This document shows, in pieces, positions 7,370 through 14,149 of a stretch of DNA of 19,019 bases. The position numbers were made by a program, and so were the translations under genes. Within the stretch, counting starts at the first letter, position 1; every line of letters starts with the position of its first letter. Below the pieces are notes generated by a model. The model was not told where the DNA came from and did no database searches. It worked only from the letters and a program-made list of their open reading frames with translations. Source of the stretch: CAZWXH01 sp964637725. GTDB taxonomy: Bacteria > Bacillota_I > Bacilli_A > Erysipelotrichales > Coprobacillaceae. The stretch spans positions 1-19,019 of the forward strand of contig CAZWXH010000027.1 in NCBI GenBank assembly GCA_964637725.1. Reading direction: 5' to 3'.

Positions 7370-7792
7370 TTAATGTAATTTTTTTAATATATCAATAACT
7401 ATCTTTTTTTCTTCTTCCGATAAAGGTAGAAGACTCTCATGAATAAGATCCATGTGTTGTTTATAAACTTCCTCAATTAATTGTTTTCCTTTTTCTGTTA
7501 AAACAATAATATAAGAACGTTTATCATTTACATTCTCCTTTCTTTTTATCAATTGACACTGTTCTAAGTTTTTAATAACAACTGTCATATTCCCACTACT
7601 CGACAAGATGACTTCAATAATCTCCTTGATTGTCATATCACCTTTATGCAATAAAGCTTCAAGTACAGTAAATTGTGCAAATGTTATTTTATACTTCCTA
7701 AATAATACTTCACTTTTCTTGTGGGTTAACTGGATAGCACGAGAAAGTGCTATAATCAATTTCCCATCATTTTTATATTCTTCTCTTTCCAT
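7370..7792 (-). CDS. MarR family transcriptional regulator
   Basis: 140-residue winged-helix regulator. The recognition region is 'ILSSSGNMTVVIKNLEQCQLIKRKENVNDKRSYIIVLTEKGK', where NDxRxxxxxLTxxG is the MarR wing signature. It heads an operon with a nitroreductase and pirin, so it probably represses them and itself until an electrophile or quinone is sensed; MhqR-type MarR proteins control comparable enzymes. It has a single cysteine in this region (in 'LEQCQLIKRK'), which may or may not be a sensor. The ATG at 7792 is preceded by an in-frame stop and no convincing ribosome binding site; the predicted transcription start coincides with the ATG, so the mRNA may be leaderless. Confidence 0.9.
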   Translation of the reverse strand: MEREEYKNDGKLIIALSRAIQLTHKKSEVLFRKYKITFAQFTVLEALLHKGDMTIKEIIEVILSSSGNMTVVIKNLEQCQLIKRKENVNDKRSYIIVLTEKGKQLIEEVYKQHMDLIHESLLPLSEEEKKIVIDILKKLH

Positions 7793-7798
7793 ATCTCA

Positions 7799-7827
7799 TT
7801 TATATCACTAATTAGTGATATATGCAA
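7799..7827 (-). promoter_or_regulatory. Promoter and operator of marR-nitroreductase-pirin
   Basis: A perfect 22-bp palindrome at 7801-7822 (half-site TATATCACTAA) occupies the spacer between a -35 TTGCAT (7822-7827) and -10 TATAAA (7799-7804), 17 bases apart on the minus strand. A bound MarR dimer would shut out RNA polymerase. The palindrome is certain; the -35 is imperfect, and an alternative -10 (TATATC, 7817-7822) would give a start about 18 bases before the ATG. Confidence 0.75.
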
Positions 7828-7849
7828 ACGAAATGCTTTGTAATTAAAA

Positions 7850-7867
7850 AAACGAGATAACTCGTTT
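7850..7867 (-). terminator. Intrinsic terminator after the DUF3795-type pseudogene
   Basis: Perfect 7-bp stem AAACGAG / CTCGTTT with loop TTAT on the minus strand, followed by a run of T (7845-7849). It directly follows the pseudogene stop at 7868. Confidence 0.8.
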
Positions 7868-8124
7868 CTAATCATTACTGTGGCTGCCATGCAATATAAA
7901 TGCAATTAGTTCTTCTTCATTATCAAATTGATCATAATCACCAATATGTCCACCTTCATAGTGATAAATAACGTCCGCTTTTTCATTTCTTTACAGCATC
8001 GGAAACATTGACACTAGTCTTTGTTTCTACAGCCCTCTTGTCTACATCCTAAACAATCTTTTGTTTCTGTACATAAACAACAAGCCAAGCCACAAAATGA
8101 AAACCCTCGATTTCTTACAAGCAT
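7868..8124 (-). pseudogene. Decayed cysteine-rich DUF3795-type protein gene
   Basis: The first frame starts with ATG at 8124 behind a GAAGGAG site and reads 'MLVRNRGFSFCGLACCLC' then 'CLGCRQEGCRNKD', a cysteine-rich N-terminus of the kind annotated DUF3795. It meets TAG at 8014-8016. Reading through in frame gives 'CQCFRCCKE', so the TAG most simply replaces a TGG tryptophan codon. A second frame then gives 'RNEKADVIYHYEGG' and 'GDYDQFDNEEELIAFIL', the usual C-terminal end of that family, ending at 7868. The middle, which I estimate at 40-50 codons, is missing and the frame has shifted. At least two lesions are therefore present: a nonsense change and an internal deletion. The ribosome binding site and terminator survive, so decay is probably recent. 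The family match is from memory of its Cys pattern and C-terminal motif; function is unknown. Confidence 0.68.
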
Positions 8125-8270
8125 TATTGTCGCTTCTCCTTCTATTAATAATTTCACTTTATATAATTTAAAAAAAATCCAATAAAGACTTATAAAACGA
8201 TCAATAATTCTCTACTAAACTTTTCAACTTGATCTCTCACCTTTAATTATATTAGCATTAATAGATAACT

Positions 8271-8822
8271 TTAAAAACTGGAATTTTCAACATCACTTAA
8301 TTGCTTTTCATATAGCTTGAACAAATCTAACCCATATTGACAAAAACCTAAATCAACCGATTGAATATATTGATAGCCACAGCGTTCATATAATGCGATT
8401 GCAGGGGCATTTTTTTCATAAACATCCAAGCGAATTGCTTGCATACCGTTTTGTTTCCCGAATTCCTCAGAAAAACACATGAGCTGTAGCCCGATTCCCA
8501 TATTCACAAAGGCAGGGTGGACAACAAGAGTATGTATGACCAGTATTAAACTGTAATCACCATCATACTGCCACTCAACACTCTTATAGCCATTTTCGGG
8601 CTTATGATTCAAGATGACGGAACCGACAATGCTGTCACCACTTCGTGCTATAAGCAAGCTATTTTCAGCTATTCCCGTTGCTGCATCCTCCCTTGTTGGA
8701 TAGATACCCCTTTTCCAACCGGGATAGTTTACACTTGTTTCAAGTGTGTCAAGCAGGTCATTGTATAGCTGCTCTATGGCATCTAAATCCGCATCAGTGC
8801 CATGTTCTATTCTAATCTCCAT
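8271..8822 (-). CDS. GNAT family N-acetyltransferase
   Basis: 183-residue acetyl-CoA-dependent acyltransferase. The acetyl-CoA binding core is visible: 'LVIHTLVVHPAFVNMGIGLQLM' (strand 4 and the pyrophosphate loop, here NMGIG where Q/RxxGxG/A is usual), then 'NGMQAIRLDVYEKNAPAIALYERCGY', the motif B helix-turn. The N-terminal 'IRIEHGTDADLDAIEQLYNDL' is the usual GNAT strand 1-helix 1. It starts at ATG 8822 with an AAAGGAG site. Its base composition differs from neighbours: hand counts give 26 G+C of 60 at 8401-8460 and at 8701-8760, against 15 of 60 at 2881-2940, suggesting acquisition by transfer. The substrate cannot be told; no obvious terminator follows. Confidence 0.9.
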   Translation of the reverse strand: MEIRIEHGTDADLDAIEQLYNDLLDTLETSVNYPGWKRGIYPTREDAATGIAENSLLIARSGDSIVGSVILNHKPENGYKSVEWQYDGDYSLILVIHTLVVHPAFVNMGIGLQLMCFSEEFGKQNGMQAIRLDVYEKNAPAIALYERCGYQYIQSVDLGFCQYGLDLFKLYEKQLSDVENSSF

Positions 8823-8904
8823 TGTTTGTTCTCCTTTGCGTTATTGCTTTATTATGCGTAATTTAAGGTTTGCGCCTTAGGCCAATAAGGCAAAGCAGGG
8901 ATTA

Positions 8905-9042
8905 TGCTCATAATGTAATATCATTTGCTTTCTCAAAGTACTTTAGCGCATCTTGTTCAGGGATTTTAACTGAAGCTCCATTAGCAACAATTTTTTCACC
9001 ATCAAGTATAAATTTTAATATTTCAGCCCTACAAGCTGGAAT
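8905..9042 (-). pseudogene. Unidentified minus-strand coding remnant
   Basis: An open stretch of about 45 codons without a start codon, bounded by stop codons on both sides. It reads 'EILKFILDGEKIVANGASV' and 'KIPEQDALKYFEKANDITL'. The even helical composition looks like the C-terminal end of a real protein rather than chance translation. It follows the HEAT-repeat gene by a few bases and precedes the GNAT gene. I do not recognise the family. It may be the tail of a gene deleted when the neighbouring genes arrived, or a chance reading. Confidence 0.35.
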
Positions 9043-9046
9043 TTAT

Positions 9047-9670
9047 CTACGACATATTTAAAAATTTGCTTGCTAATTTATACACCTGCTCTATTTCTCT
9101 TGAAGATAATTCCCATGACTTTATTTCCTTTAAAATCAGCTCTGGATATTTTTTACTAATATCCCTCAATGCGTTTCCGATAGATTTGCGTACATACTCA
9201 CTTTTATCTTCTTTACGAGTAGATAGAAACGCGATAGCTACACTGGGATTATCTTTGAAGTAAGGGCGATTTGTCCATATCCTCAATCCTTCTGAAACAG
9301 CTCTGCGTACATTAGCACAGTCACTATATAACCATTCCTTAATTAGTGGTAAAGCAGTTTCATAGCCAATGATGGCACAATGATTATCAAAAGCCATTGC
9401 CAATATTTCTTGTACTTTCCAACTTTCATGATTACTGACTGTGTCCTTTAAAAAGACTAAAGCATTTGCATTGTATTGAGCAGAATATCCTAACAAAAAA
9501 ACACCAACTTCTTGTATTTGGAAATTTTTTGAACAATATAATTCCATTCCCATGAAAAAACATTCTTCAAGTGAATGAGTTTTATAATACTTTTCTGCTT
9601 CATTTCTTACAATTTTTAATGAGTCCTTTTCAGGCAATACTTCTTGTAAATAATTCTCGAATTTATCCAA
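9047..9670 (-). CDS. HEAT-repeat, DNA alkylation repeat family protein
   Basis: All-helical protein of about 207 residues. Repeated helix pairs are visible: 'QIQEVGVFLLGYSAQYNANAL', 'HESWKVQEILAMAFDNHCAI', 'DCANVRRAVSEGLRIWTNRP' and 'KSEYVRKSIGNALRDISKKYP'. The NVRRAxSEGLR and YVRKSIGNALRDISK motifs are typical of the DNA alkylation repeat (AlkC/AlkD-related) group; proven members are glycosylases removing N3/N7-alkylated purines. Activity here is unproven, and the protein may be a catalytically inert HEAT scaffold. I favour the TTG at 9670: GAGGTGA (9676-9682), a strong match to the 16S tail, lies 5 bases upstream. A GTG at 9679 is in frame but overlaps that site. It has its own promoter and stands alone. 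Confidence 0.8.
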   Translation of the reverse strand: MDKFENYLQEVLPEKDSLKIVRNEAEKYYKTHSLEECFFMGMELYCSKNFQIQEVGVFLLGYSAQYNANALVFLKDTVSNHESWKVQEILAMAFDNHCAIIGYETALPLIKEWLYSDCANVRRAVSEGLRIWTNRPYFKDNPSVAIAFLSTRKEDKSEYVRKSIGNALRDISKKYPELILKEIKSWELSSREIEQVYKLASKFLNMS

Positions 9671-9713
9671 TATACTCACCTCTGCAAATTCTAATTTATC
9701 TATCTACATATTC

Positions 9714-9740
9714 ATTATAACATATTTGTTTATTACTCAA
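9714..9740 (-). promoter_or_regulatory. Promoter of the HEAT-repeat gene
   Basis: Minus strand extended -10 TGTTATAAT (TATAAT at 9714-9719, TG at 9721-9722) with -35 TTGAGT (9735-9740) at 15 bases. The spacing is short but the extended -10 compensates. Confidence 0.65.
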
Positions 9741-9852
9741 AGTGCTTTTTCATTATATCAATGACCATAGTACTTCATTCTATCTAATCTGTTACCTATT
9801 ATTGATCAACCGTCTGAACACCTACACCAACGCACGCTCACGCAAACACAAA

Positions 9853-9875
9853 AAAACCCCATAAAATGGGGCTTT
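9853..9875 (-). terminator. Intrinsic terminator of rplM-rpsI
   Basis: Core stem CCCCAT / ATGGGG (9857-9871) with a 3-base loop, extended by an A/T-rich lower stem, and followed on the minus strand by a run of T (9850-9856). It lies about 45 bases after the rpsI stop. Confidence 0.9.
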
Positions 9876-9920
9876 CGTGTTTGTACATAAGTGTACGTAA
9901 GTATAGAAAACAAGTGCTTT

Positions 9921-10319
9921 CTATCTTTTTGAGAATTGTGGGGCACGTCTTGCTCCCTTAAGACCGTATTTTTTACGTTCTTTAACACGAGCATCACGAG
10001 TCAAGAATCCTGCAGCTTTTAATGCTGGTCTATAATCAGAACCAGCTTCTAATAAAGCTCTAGAAATTCCGTGACGGATTGCACCAGCTTGTCCAGTGTA
10101 TCCTCCACCGTAAACGTTCACAGACACGTCAAACTTACCAATTGTTCCAGTTAATTCAAGTGGTTGGTTGACGATCATTAATAACACTTCTGATGGTAAA
10201 TAATCTTTTGCTTCTTTACCATTAATGACGATCTTACCAGCACCTGGTGTTAAGATAACACGAGCTACTGAAGATTTTCTACGTCCTGTTCCTCTGTATT
10301 GTACATTAGCATTAGCCAT
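9921..10319 (-). CDS. rpsI: 30S ribosomal protein S9
   Basis: Component of the small ribosomal subunit; its C-terminal tail reaches the P-site tRNA anticodon stem-loop. The 132-residue length is normal. Signatures: 'YRGTGRRKSSVARVIL' near the N-terminus, 'GGGYTGQAGAIRHGISRAL' in the middle, and the basic tail 'KKYGLKGARRAPQFSKR' ending in the universally conserved Lys-Arg. ATG at 10319 with a GGAGG site. It lies 14 bases after rplM, the standard bacterial pair, and before a strong terminator. Confidence 0.98.
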   Translation of the reverse strand: MANANVQYRGTGRRKSSVARVILTPGAGKIVINGKEAKDYLPSEVLLMIVNQPLELTGTIGKFDVSVNVYGGGYTGQAGAIRHGISRALLEAGSDYRPALKAAGFLTRDARVKERKKYGLKGARRAPQFSKR

Positions 10320-10333
10320 TATTTCTCGTCCTC

Positions 10334-10771
10334 CTATCCCTTAATTTTTAACTCTACTGGTTTTTGTGCTGCGTGTGGATGTTCACTACCAGTATAAACA
10401 AATAATTTCATCCCTTGTTTTCTTCCAAGTGTGTTGTGAGGTAACATACCTTTCACAGCTGCTTCAACAAATCCTGTTGGATCAGTTTCTTGGAATTGGC
10501 GAGCAGTTTTTGTTTTTAAACCACCTAGCCATCCTGTATGATGATAGTATTTCACTGTATCTAGTTTCTTACCTGTCATCACTACTTTTTCTGCATTAAG
10601 GATAATAACGAAATCACCTGTATCCACGTGTGGAGTAAAAGTTGGTTTGTTTTTACCTCTTAATACTGTGGCAACTTGTGATGCTAAACGACCTAAAGTC
10701 ATTCCTGTAGCATCAACTACGTACCATTTACGTTCAATTGTAGCTTCTTTAGCCATAGTTGTTTGTCTCAT
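10334..10771 (-). CDS. rplM: 50S ribosomal protein L13
   Basis: Early-assembly large subunit protein. From ATG 10771 the product is 145 residues, the family norm; the frame extends to 10813, but the added residues are not L13-like and an AAAGGAG site stands just before 10771. Signatures: 'ERKWYVVDATGMTLGRLASQ', 'GDFVIILNAEKVVMTGKK', 'YYHHTGWLGGLK', and 'AVKGMLPHNTLGRKQGMKL', the L13 hallmark. First gene of the rplM-rpsI operon with a consensus promoter 50-80 bases upstream. Confidence 0.97.
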   Translation of the reverse strand: MRQTTMAKEATIERKWYVVDATGMTLGRLASQVATVLRGKNKPTFTPHVDTGDFVIILNAEKVVMTGKKLDTVKYYHHTGWLGGLKTKTARQFQETDPTGFVEAAVKGMLPHNTLGRKQGMKLFVYTGSEHPHAAQKPVELKIKG

Positions 10772-10825
10772 TTTATTCTCTCCTTTATCCTTACCGGGGA
10801 CTTTAGAGTTCATAAGAACATTCTA

Positions 10826-10853
10826 ATTATAGCAACATTGCTCATTTTGTCAA
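10826..10853 (-). promoter_or_regulatory. Promoter of rplM-rpsI
   Basis: Minus strand: perfect -35 TTGACA (10848-10853) and perfect -10 TATAAT (10826-10831) with 16 bases between. The predicted start near 10819 leaves a leader of about 48 bases, which begins with a small GTTC-TTAT-GAAC hairpin. An L13 leader regulatory RNA is known in Firmicutes, but I cannot confirm it here. Confidence 0.88.
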
Positions 10854-10902
10854 CCATAATTTCATTGATAGAACCAATATTTATAAAGAAAAAGAAATAA
10901 AT

Positions 10903-11787
10903 TTATATTTCTTTATTTCCTTTTAAAAATTCAAAACGATCGATTAAATTTAATTTATTTTCTTTACCAAATGTTTGTAATTGTTTGTACATTGCCTCAT
11001 TAAAATCTGAAGGATCATGAGCATCAAATCCAATAATAACATCATTACCAATTTCAGCAGCAATTTTCCAAAAATAAATATTTGGATATAAATAAAGTAC
11101 TTCACCATTAATATCTTGAAGTCCTCTTCTCATTCCACCAGCATTTAGTTCTAAAGGAATATTGAGTTCCTTTGCCTTTTGACAAATTCTTCTTGAGACA
11201 GTTTTCATATCAATATCATATTGACGATATCCAATTAAAAACAAATCAGGATGAGCAAGATAGCTAAATAAATTTGTTTCTAATGCTTTTTCTACATCAT
11301 TACAATATTGATAAATATCTTTTTTTGTCATTTTATCTTTTCCAAAATAATCATTGTGAATACAATGTTTATGGAAATGATGACCTAGTATTAAATAATC
11401 TGCTTTTCCTTCATCTAATATTTTTTGATAGTAAGGGAAAAATTCAGATATTCCTTCAGCTTCAAATCCTTGATAGATTGTTATGTCTTTTTTATACTTA
11501 TCTTTCGCTTCACTAACAATCTTTAAGTGTTCATCTAGTTGCTTATAAGGCATACGCATATTTGGACCATTGCGGACAAATGCCATAATAAGTGAAACAA
11601 AACTTCTAATGCTTCTTACAGCGAATAAAGAGCGTATAAGGTGCATTCTATAATGTGGTATTGGAATATGTTCAGATATCCCAAAATCCTTTATATTCAT
11701 GTTTATAGCTGCCTGGATCATATCTTCTTCAGTCCCATTTGCATGACCACAGCGATATGTATGTGTATGATAATTAACTTTCTTCAT
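10903..11787 (-). CDS. PHP domain phosphatase, HisJ (histidinol-phosphatase)-like
   Basis: 294-residue TIM-barrel-like PHP metal-dependent phosphoesterase. Metal-ligand motifs in order: 'NYHTHTYRCGHANGT' (His7, His9), 'ISEHIPIP' (about 38-45), 'FEAEGISEFF', 'LILGHHFHK', 'YLAHPDLFL' and near the end 'IIGFDAHDPSDF'. The 'RCGHA..T' and SEH pattern is that of HisK-type histidinol-phosphatases, which dephosphorylate L-histidinol phosphate; no other his gene is nearby, so a different phosphomonoester substrate is quite possible. I use ATG 11787 (AAGAGG site 6 bases upstream), overlapping truA by 14 bases. The longer frame to 11850 lies wholly within truA. It probably is the last gene of the ecfA1-ecfA2-ecfT-truA operon. 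Confidence 0.85.
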   Translation of the reverse strand: MKKVNYHTHTYRCGHANGTEEDMIQAAINMNIKDFGISEHIPIPHYRMHLIRSLFAVRSIRSFVSLIMAFVRNGPNMRMPYKQLDEHLKIVSEAKDKYKKDITIYQGFEAEGISEFFPYYQKILDEGKADYLILGHHFHKHCIHNDYFGKDKMTKKDIYQYCNDVEKALETNLFSYLAHPDLFLIGYRQYDIDMKTVSRRICQKAKELNIPLELNAGGMRRGLQDINGEVLYLYPNIYFWKIAAEIGNDVIIGFDAHDPSDFNEAMYKQLQTFGKENKLNLIDRFEFLKGNKEI

Positions 11788-12508
11788 AATATACCTCTTG
11801 TAAATATAAACCTTGTGGTTTGGCTTTAAACAAGCATTTCTTTTCTCCACAACTGTCTAACATTTCTAATAACCTATCTTTCGTGATACGTTTAGCTCCC
11901 ACTTGTATTAATCCCCCTACAATATGTCTAACCATATATCTTCTAAACCCATTTCCAATCAATTGAAATGATACTATACCATTTTCTTTAGTAATTGTTA
12001 ATTGATACAAGGTTCTTATTGTATTACCATATTGATCATAACTACAAAAAGAAGCAAAATTATGTTCTCCAATAAAAATACGAGCTGCATCATTCATTAA
12101 TTCAATATCTAAATCTCTACCATATTGATAGATATAATTCGTTTCAAAAGGATTATATTCATTAGTACTCAATAAATAGCGATATTCTTTCTTAAGGGCA
12201 CTATAACGTGAATGAAATTCTTCATTCACATAACAGACATCTAATATATAAATATCATTAGGCATAAAATGATTAATAGCTTGTTTCCATTGTTTGATAG
12301 GTAATTCTTTTTTTGTATCAAAATGAAATACTTGATGCACTGCATGCACTTTTGCATCAGTTCTTCCTGATGCGTGAATAATAACTTCTTCTTCATTAAT
12401 TTTCTTTAATGCTTTTTGAATTTCACCTTGAATTGTTCTTTGATCATCTTGAACTTGAAATCCATGGAATTTACTTCCATCATAACTAACTATACATTTT
12501 ACTCTCAT
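11774..12508 (-). CDS. truA: tRNA pseudouridine(38-40) synthase
   Basis: Converts uridines 38-40 in the anticodon stem-loop of many tRNAs to pseudouridine. 244 residues, normal length. 'VSYDGSKFHGFQVQDDQRTIQG' opens the protein; the catalytic Asp51 is in 'ASGRTDAKVHAVHQVFHF', where the usual TDAGVHA reads TDAKVHA, a Lys in place of Gly beside the catalytic loop. 'YRYLLST' and 'IGNGFRRYMVRHIVGGLI' are further TruA motifs. The start overlaps the ecfT stop by ATGA with no clear ribosome binding site, so it is probably translated by coupling. Position after ecfT is the common Firmicutes arrangement. Confidence 0.95.
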   Translation of the reverse strand: MRVKCIVSYDGSKFHGFQVQDDQRTIQGEIQKALKKINEEEVIIHASGRTDAKVHAVHQVFHFDTKKELPIKQWKQAINHFMPNDIYILDVCYVNEEFHSRYSALKKEYRYLLSTNEYNPFETNYIYQYGRDLDIELMNDAARIFIGEHNFASFCSYDQYGNTIRTLYQLTITKENGIVSFQLIGNGFRRYMVRHIVGGLIQVGAKRITKDRLLEMLDSCGEKKCLFKAKPQGLYLQEVYYEES

Positions 12509-13305
12509 AAAACAAAACTCATTATAACCATCGCACTACATATTCCAATAACAATTACTAAAGTAATTGTATCAGCTAATTGCCAGTGTAATTGTTTATA
12601 ACGTGTACGTTTGGCTTCTGGATTATAATTTCGACTTTCCATCGCATTTGCTAAATCTTCTGCTCTTTGGAAAGCAGATATAAATAAAGGAATAATTAAG
12701 GAAACAATAGATAAAATCTTTTCCTTTAAACTTCCCTCAGAAAACTCTACACCACGACTTGCTTGAGCTTTCATAATTCTTTGTGTTTCTTCTAATAAAG
12801 TAGGAATAAAACGTAAGGCAATAGAAATCATCATCGCAACTTCATGAGTTGGAAACCCAATCTTTTTAAATGGAGACAATAAATGTTCAATTCCTAATGT
12901 TAAATCCAACGGCTTAGTAGAAGCAGTTAGTATTGTAGTCATAATAATAATTAAGACTAAACGAATAAAAATATAAGCAGTTTGTACTAATGCTTCATCA
13001 TATATCTTAATAAATCCAAAAGAGACTAATAAATTTCCTCTTTGTATAAATAATAAATTGAATATCATTAAAAATGCCATCATAAAAAGCATTGGCTTAA
13101 TAGCTTTAAGAATTTGTGATATCTTAATTTTAGAAAGGAGTGCTAAGATAATCACAAATAAACCCATTAGTCCATATCCTACAAAACCAGAATCAAAGAA
13201 AACAGCAATTAATAAGAGTAATAATGATCCGATTTTTAAACGAGGATCTAAACGATGGATAATACTGTCTAAAGGTAAGTATCTACCAAACATCATATTA
13301 TTCAT
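12505..13305 (-). CDS. ecfT: Energy-coupling factor transporter transmembrane protein EcfT
   Basis: Membrane scaffold linking the two ATPases to exchangeable substrate-binding S components that import vitamins or metals. 267 residues from ATG 13305, with about five hydrophobic segments. The two cytosolic coupling motifs are visible: 'KAQASRGVEF' and 'RAEDLANAMESRNYNP', where the second Ala-Arg-Gly-type motif has Asn for Gly. ATG 13305 overlaps the ecfA2 stop by 8 bases and has a GGAGGT site 7 bases ahead; the longer frame to 13362 is inside ecfA2. No S component gene is adjacent, so this is a shared (group II) module serving several dispersed S proteins. Confidence 0.95.
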   Translation of the reverse strand: MNNMMFGRYLPLDSIIHRLDPRLKIGSLLLLLIAVFFDSGFVGYGLMGLFVIILALLSKIKISQILKAIKPMLFMMAFLMIFNLLFIQRGNLLVSFGFIKIYDEALVQTAYIFIRLVLIIIMTTILTASTKPLDLTLGIEHLLSPFKKIGFPTHEVAMMISIALRFIPTLLEETQRIMKAQASRGVEFSEGSLKEKILSIVSLIIPLFISAFQRAEDLANAMESRNYNPEAKRTRYKQLHWQLADTITLVIVIGICSAMVIMSFVL

Positions 13306-14149
13306 GGAGTTGACCTCCAATCTCTTGAATGAGGATATTGATATCTTTAATCGCTGGATCAAGAGAATATCCGCCTTTATTTAAATCAAGAATAAATGAT
13401 GTAATAATCGGTAAATCAATACTTAAAGAAGTTAAATATTCAGTTTCTTTAAATAATTCATTAACAGTCACATGTTTTTCTACTTTCCCTTGATTCATAA
13501 CAACGACATCATCACAATACTCTAAAACTTGATTCATATCATGAGATACCAAAATAATTGTTTTTCCTTGTTCATTAATTCTTTTAAACAAGTTTAACAT
13601 TTCTTTAGCTCCTTGAGGATCTAATCCAGCAGTAGGTTCATCTAATATAAGAATATCTGGGTTCATTGCTAAAATACCAGCAATCGCTACTCTTCTTTTT
13701 TGTCCTCCTGATAAATCAAAAGGAGACTTTTCTAAATAACTTTCATCAAGTCCAACAAGCTCTAATACTTCTTTTGCGATTTGTATAGAGTCTTCTTCAC
13801 TAATTCCAAAATTCTTTGGTCCAAAGATAATATCTTTTAAGATAGTTTCTTCAAATAACTGATATTCTGGGAACTGAAAAACTAATCCTGCTTTCTTTCT
13901 TAAAGGCTTTAATGTTTCAGGTTTATCAGTTGCAGTAATTAACATATCATCAATTTGAACTGTTCCTCCTGTTGGCAGCAACAAAGCATTAATATGTTGA
14001 ATTAATGTAGACTTCCCACTTCCTGTATGTCCGATTAGTGCCGTCATGCTGCCTTGTTTTATATCTAAATCTACACCTTTTAAAGCATGATAAGAAAAAG
14101 GTGTGTTTTCACTATAAATATGTTCTACTTCTTTGAATGTAATTGACAT
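13298..14149 (-). CDS. ecfA2: Energy-coupling factor transporter ATPase EcfA2
   Basis: One half of the ATPase heterodimer powering ECF import. 283 residues. Walker A 'GHTGSGKST' (40-48), Q-loop 'VFQFPEYQLFEETI', ABC signature 'LSGGQKRRVAIAGIL', Walker B 'ILILDEPTAGLDP', and switch His in 'LVSHDMNQ'. The PEYQLFEET segment is a good mark of EcfA2 as against EcfA1. ATG 14149 overlaps the end of ecfA1 by 25 bases with only a modest GGTGA site, so coupling to ecfA1 translation is likely. Confidence 0.95.
   Translation of the reverse strand: MSITFKEVEHIYSENTPFSYHALKGVDLDIKQGSMTALIGHTGSGKSTLIQHINALLLPTGGTVQIDDMLITATDKPETLKPLRKKAGLVFQFPEYQLFEETILKDIIFGPKNFGISEEDSIQIAKEVLELVGLDESYLEKSPFDLSGGQKRRVAIAGILAMNPDILILDEPTAGLDPQGAKEMLNLFKRINEQGKTIILVSHDMNQVLEYCDDVVVMNQGKVEKHVTVNELFKETEYLTSLSIDLPIITSFILDLNKGGYSLDPAIKDINILIQEIGGQLHE

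Noticed and set aside
8869..8895. Inverted repeat GCCTTA / TAAGGC as a terminator or attachment site
   Set aside because: Only six base pairs, no T-tract and no matching copy elsewhere in the window.
9806..9997. A minus-strand reading frame of 63 codons across the rpsI terminator
   Set aside because: It overlaps rpsI in another frame and runs through the terminator hairpin; the G/T-rich stretch at 9806-9850 gives a low-complexity protein.
10772..10819. L13 leader regulatory RNA upstream of rplM
   Set aside because: The leader is only about 48 bases and I see just a 4-bp hairpin; I cannot match it to the known leader without a covariance search.
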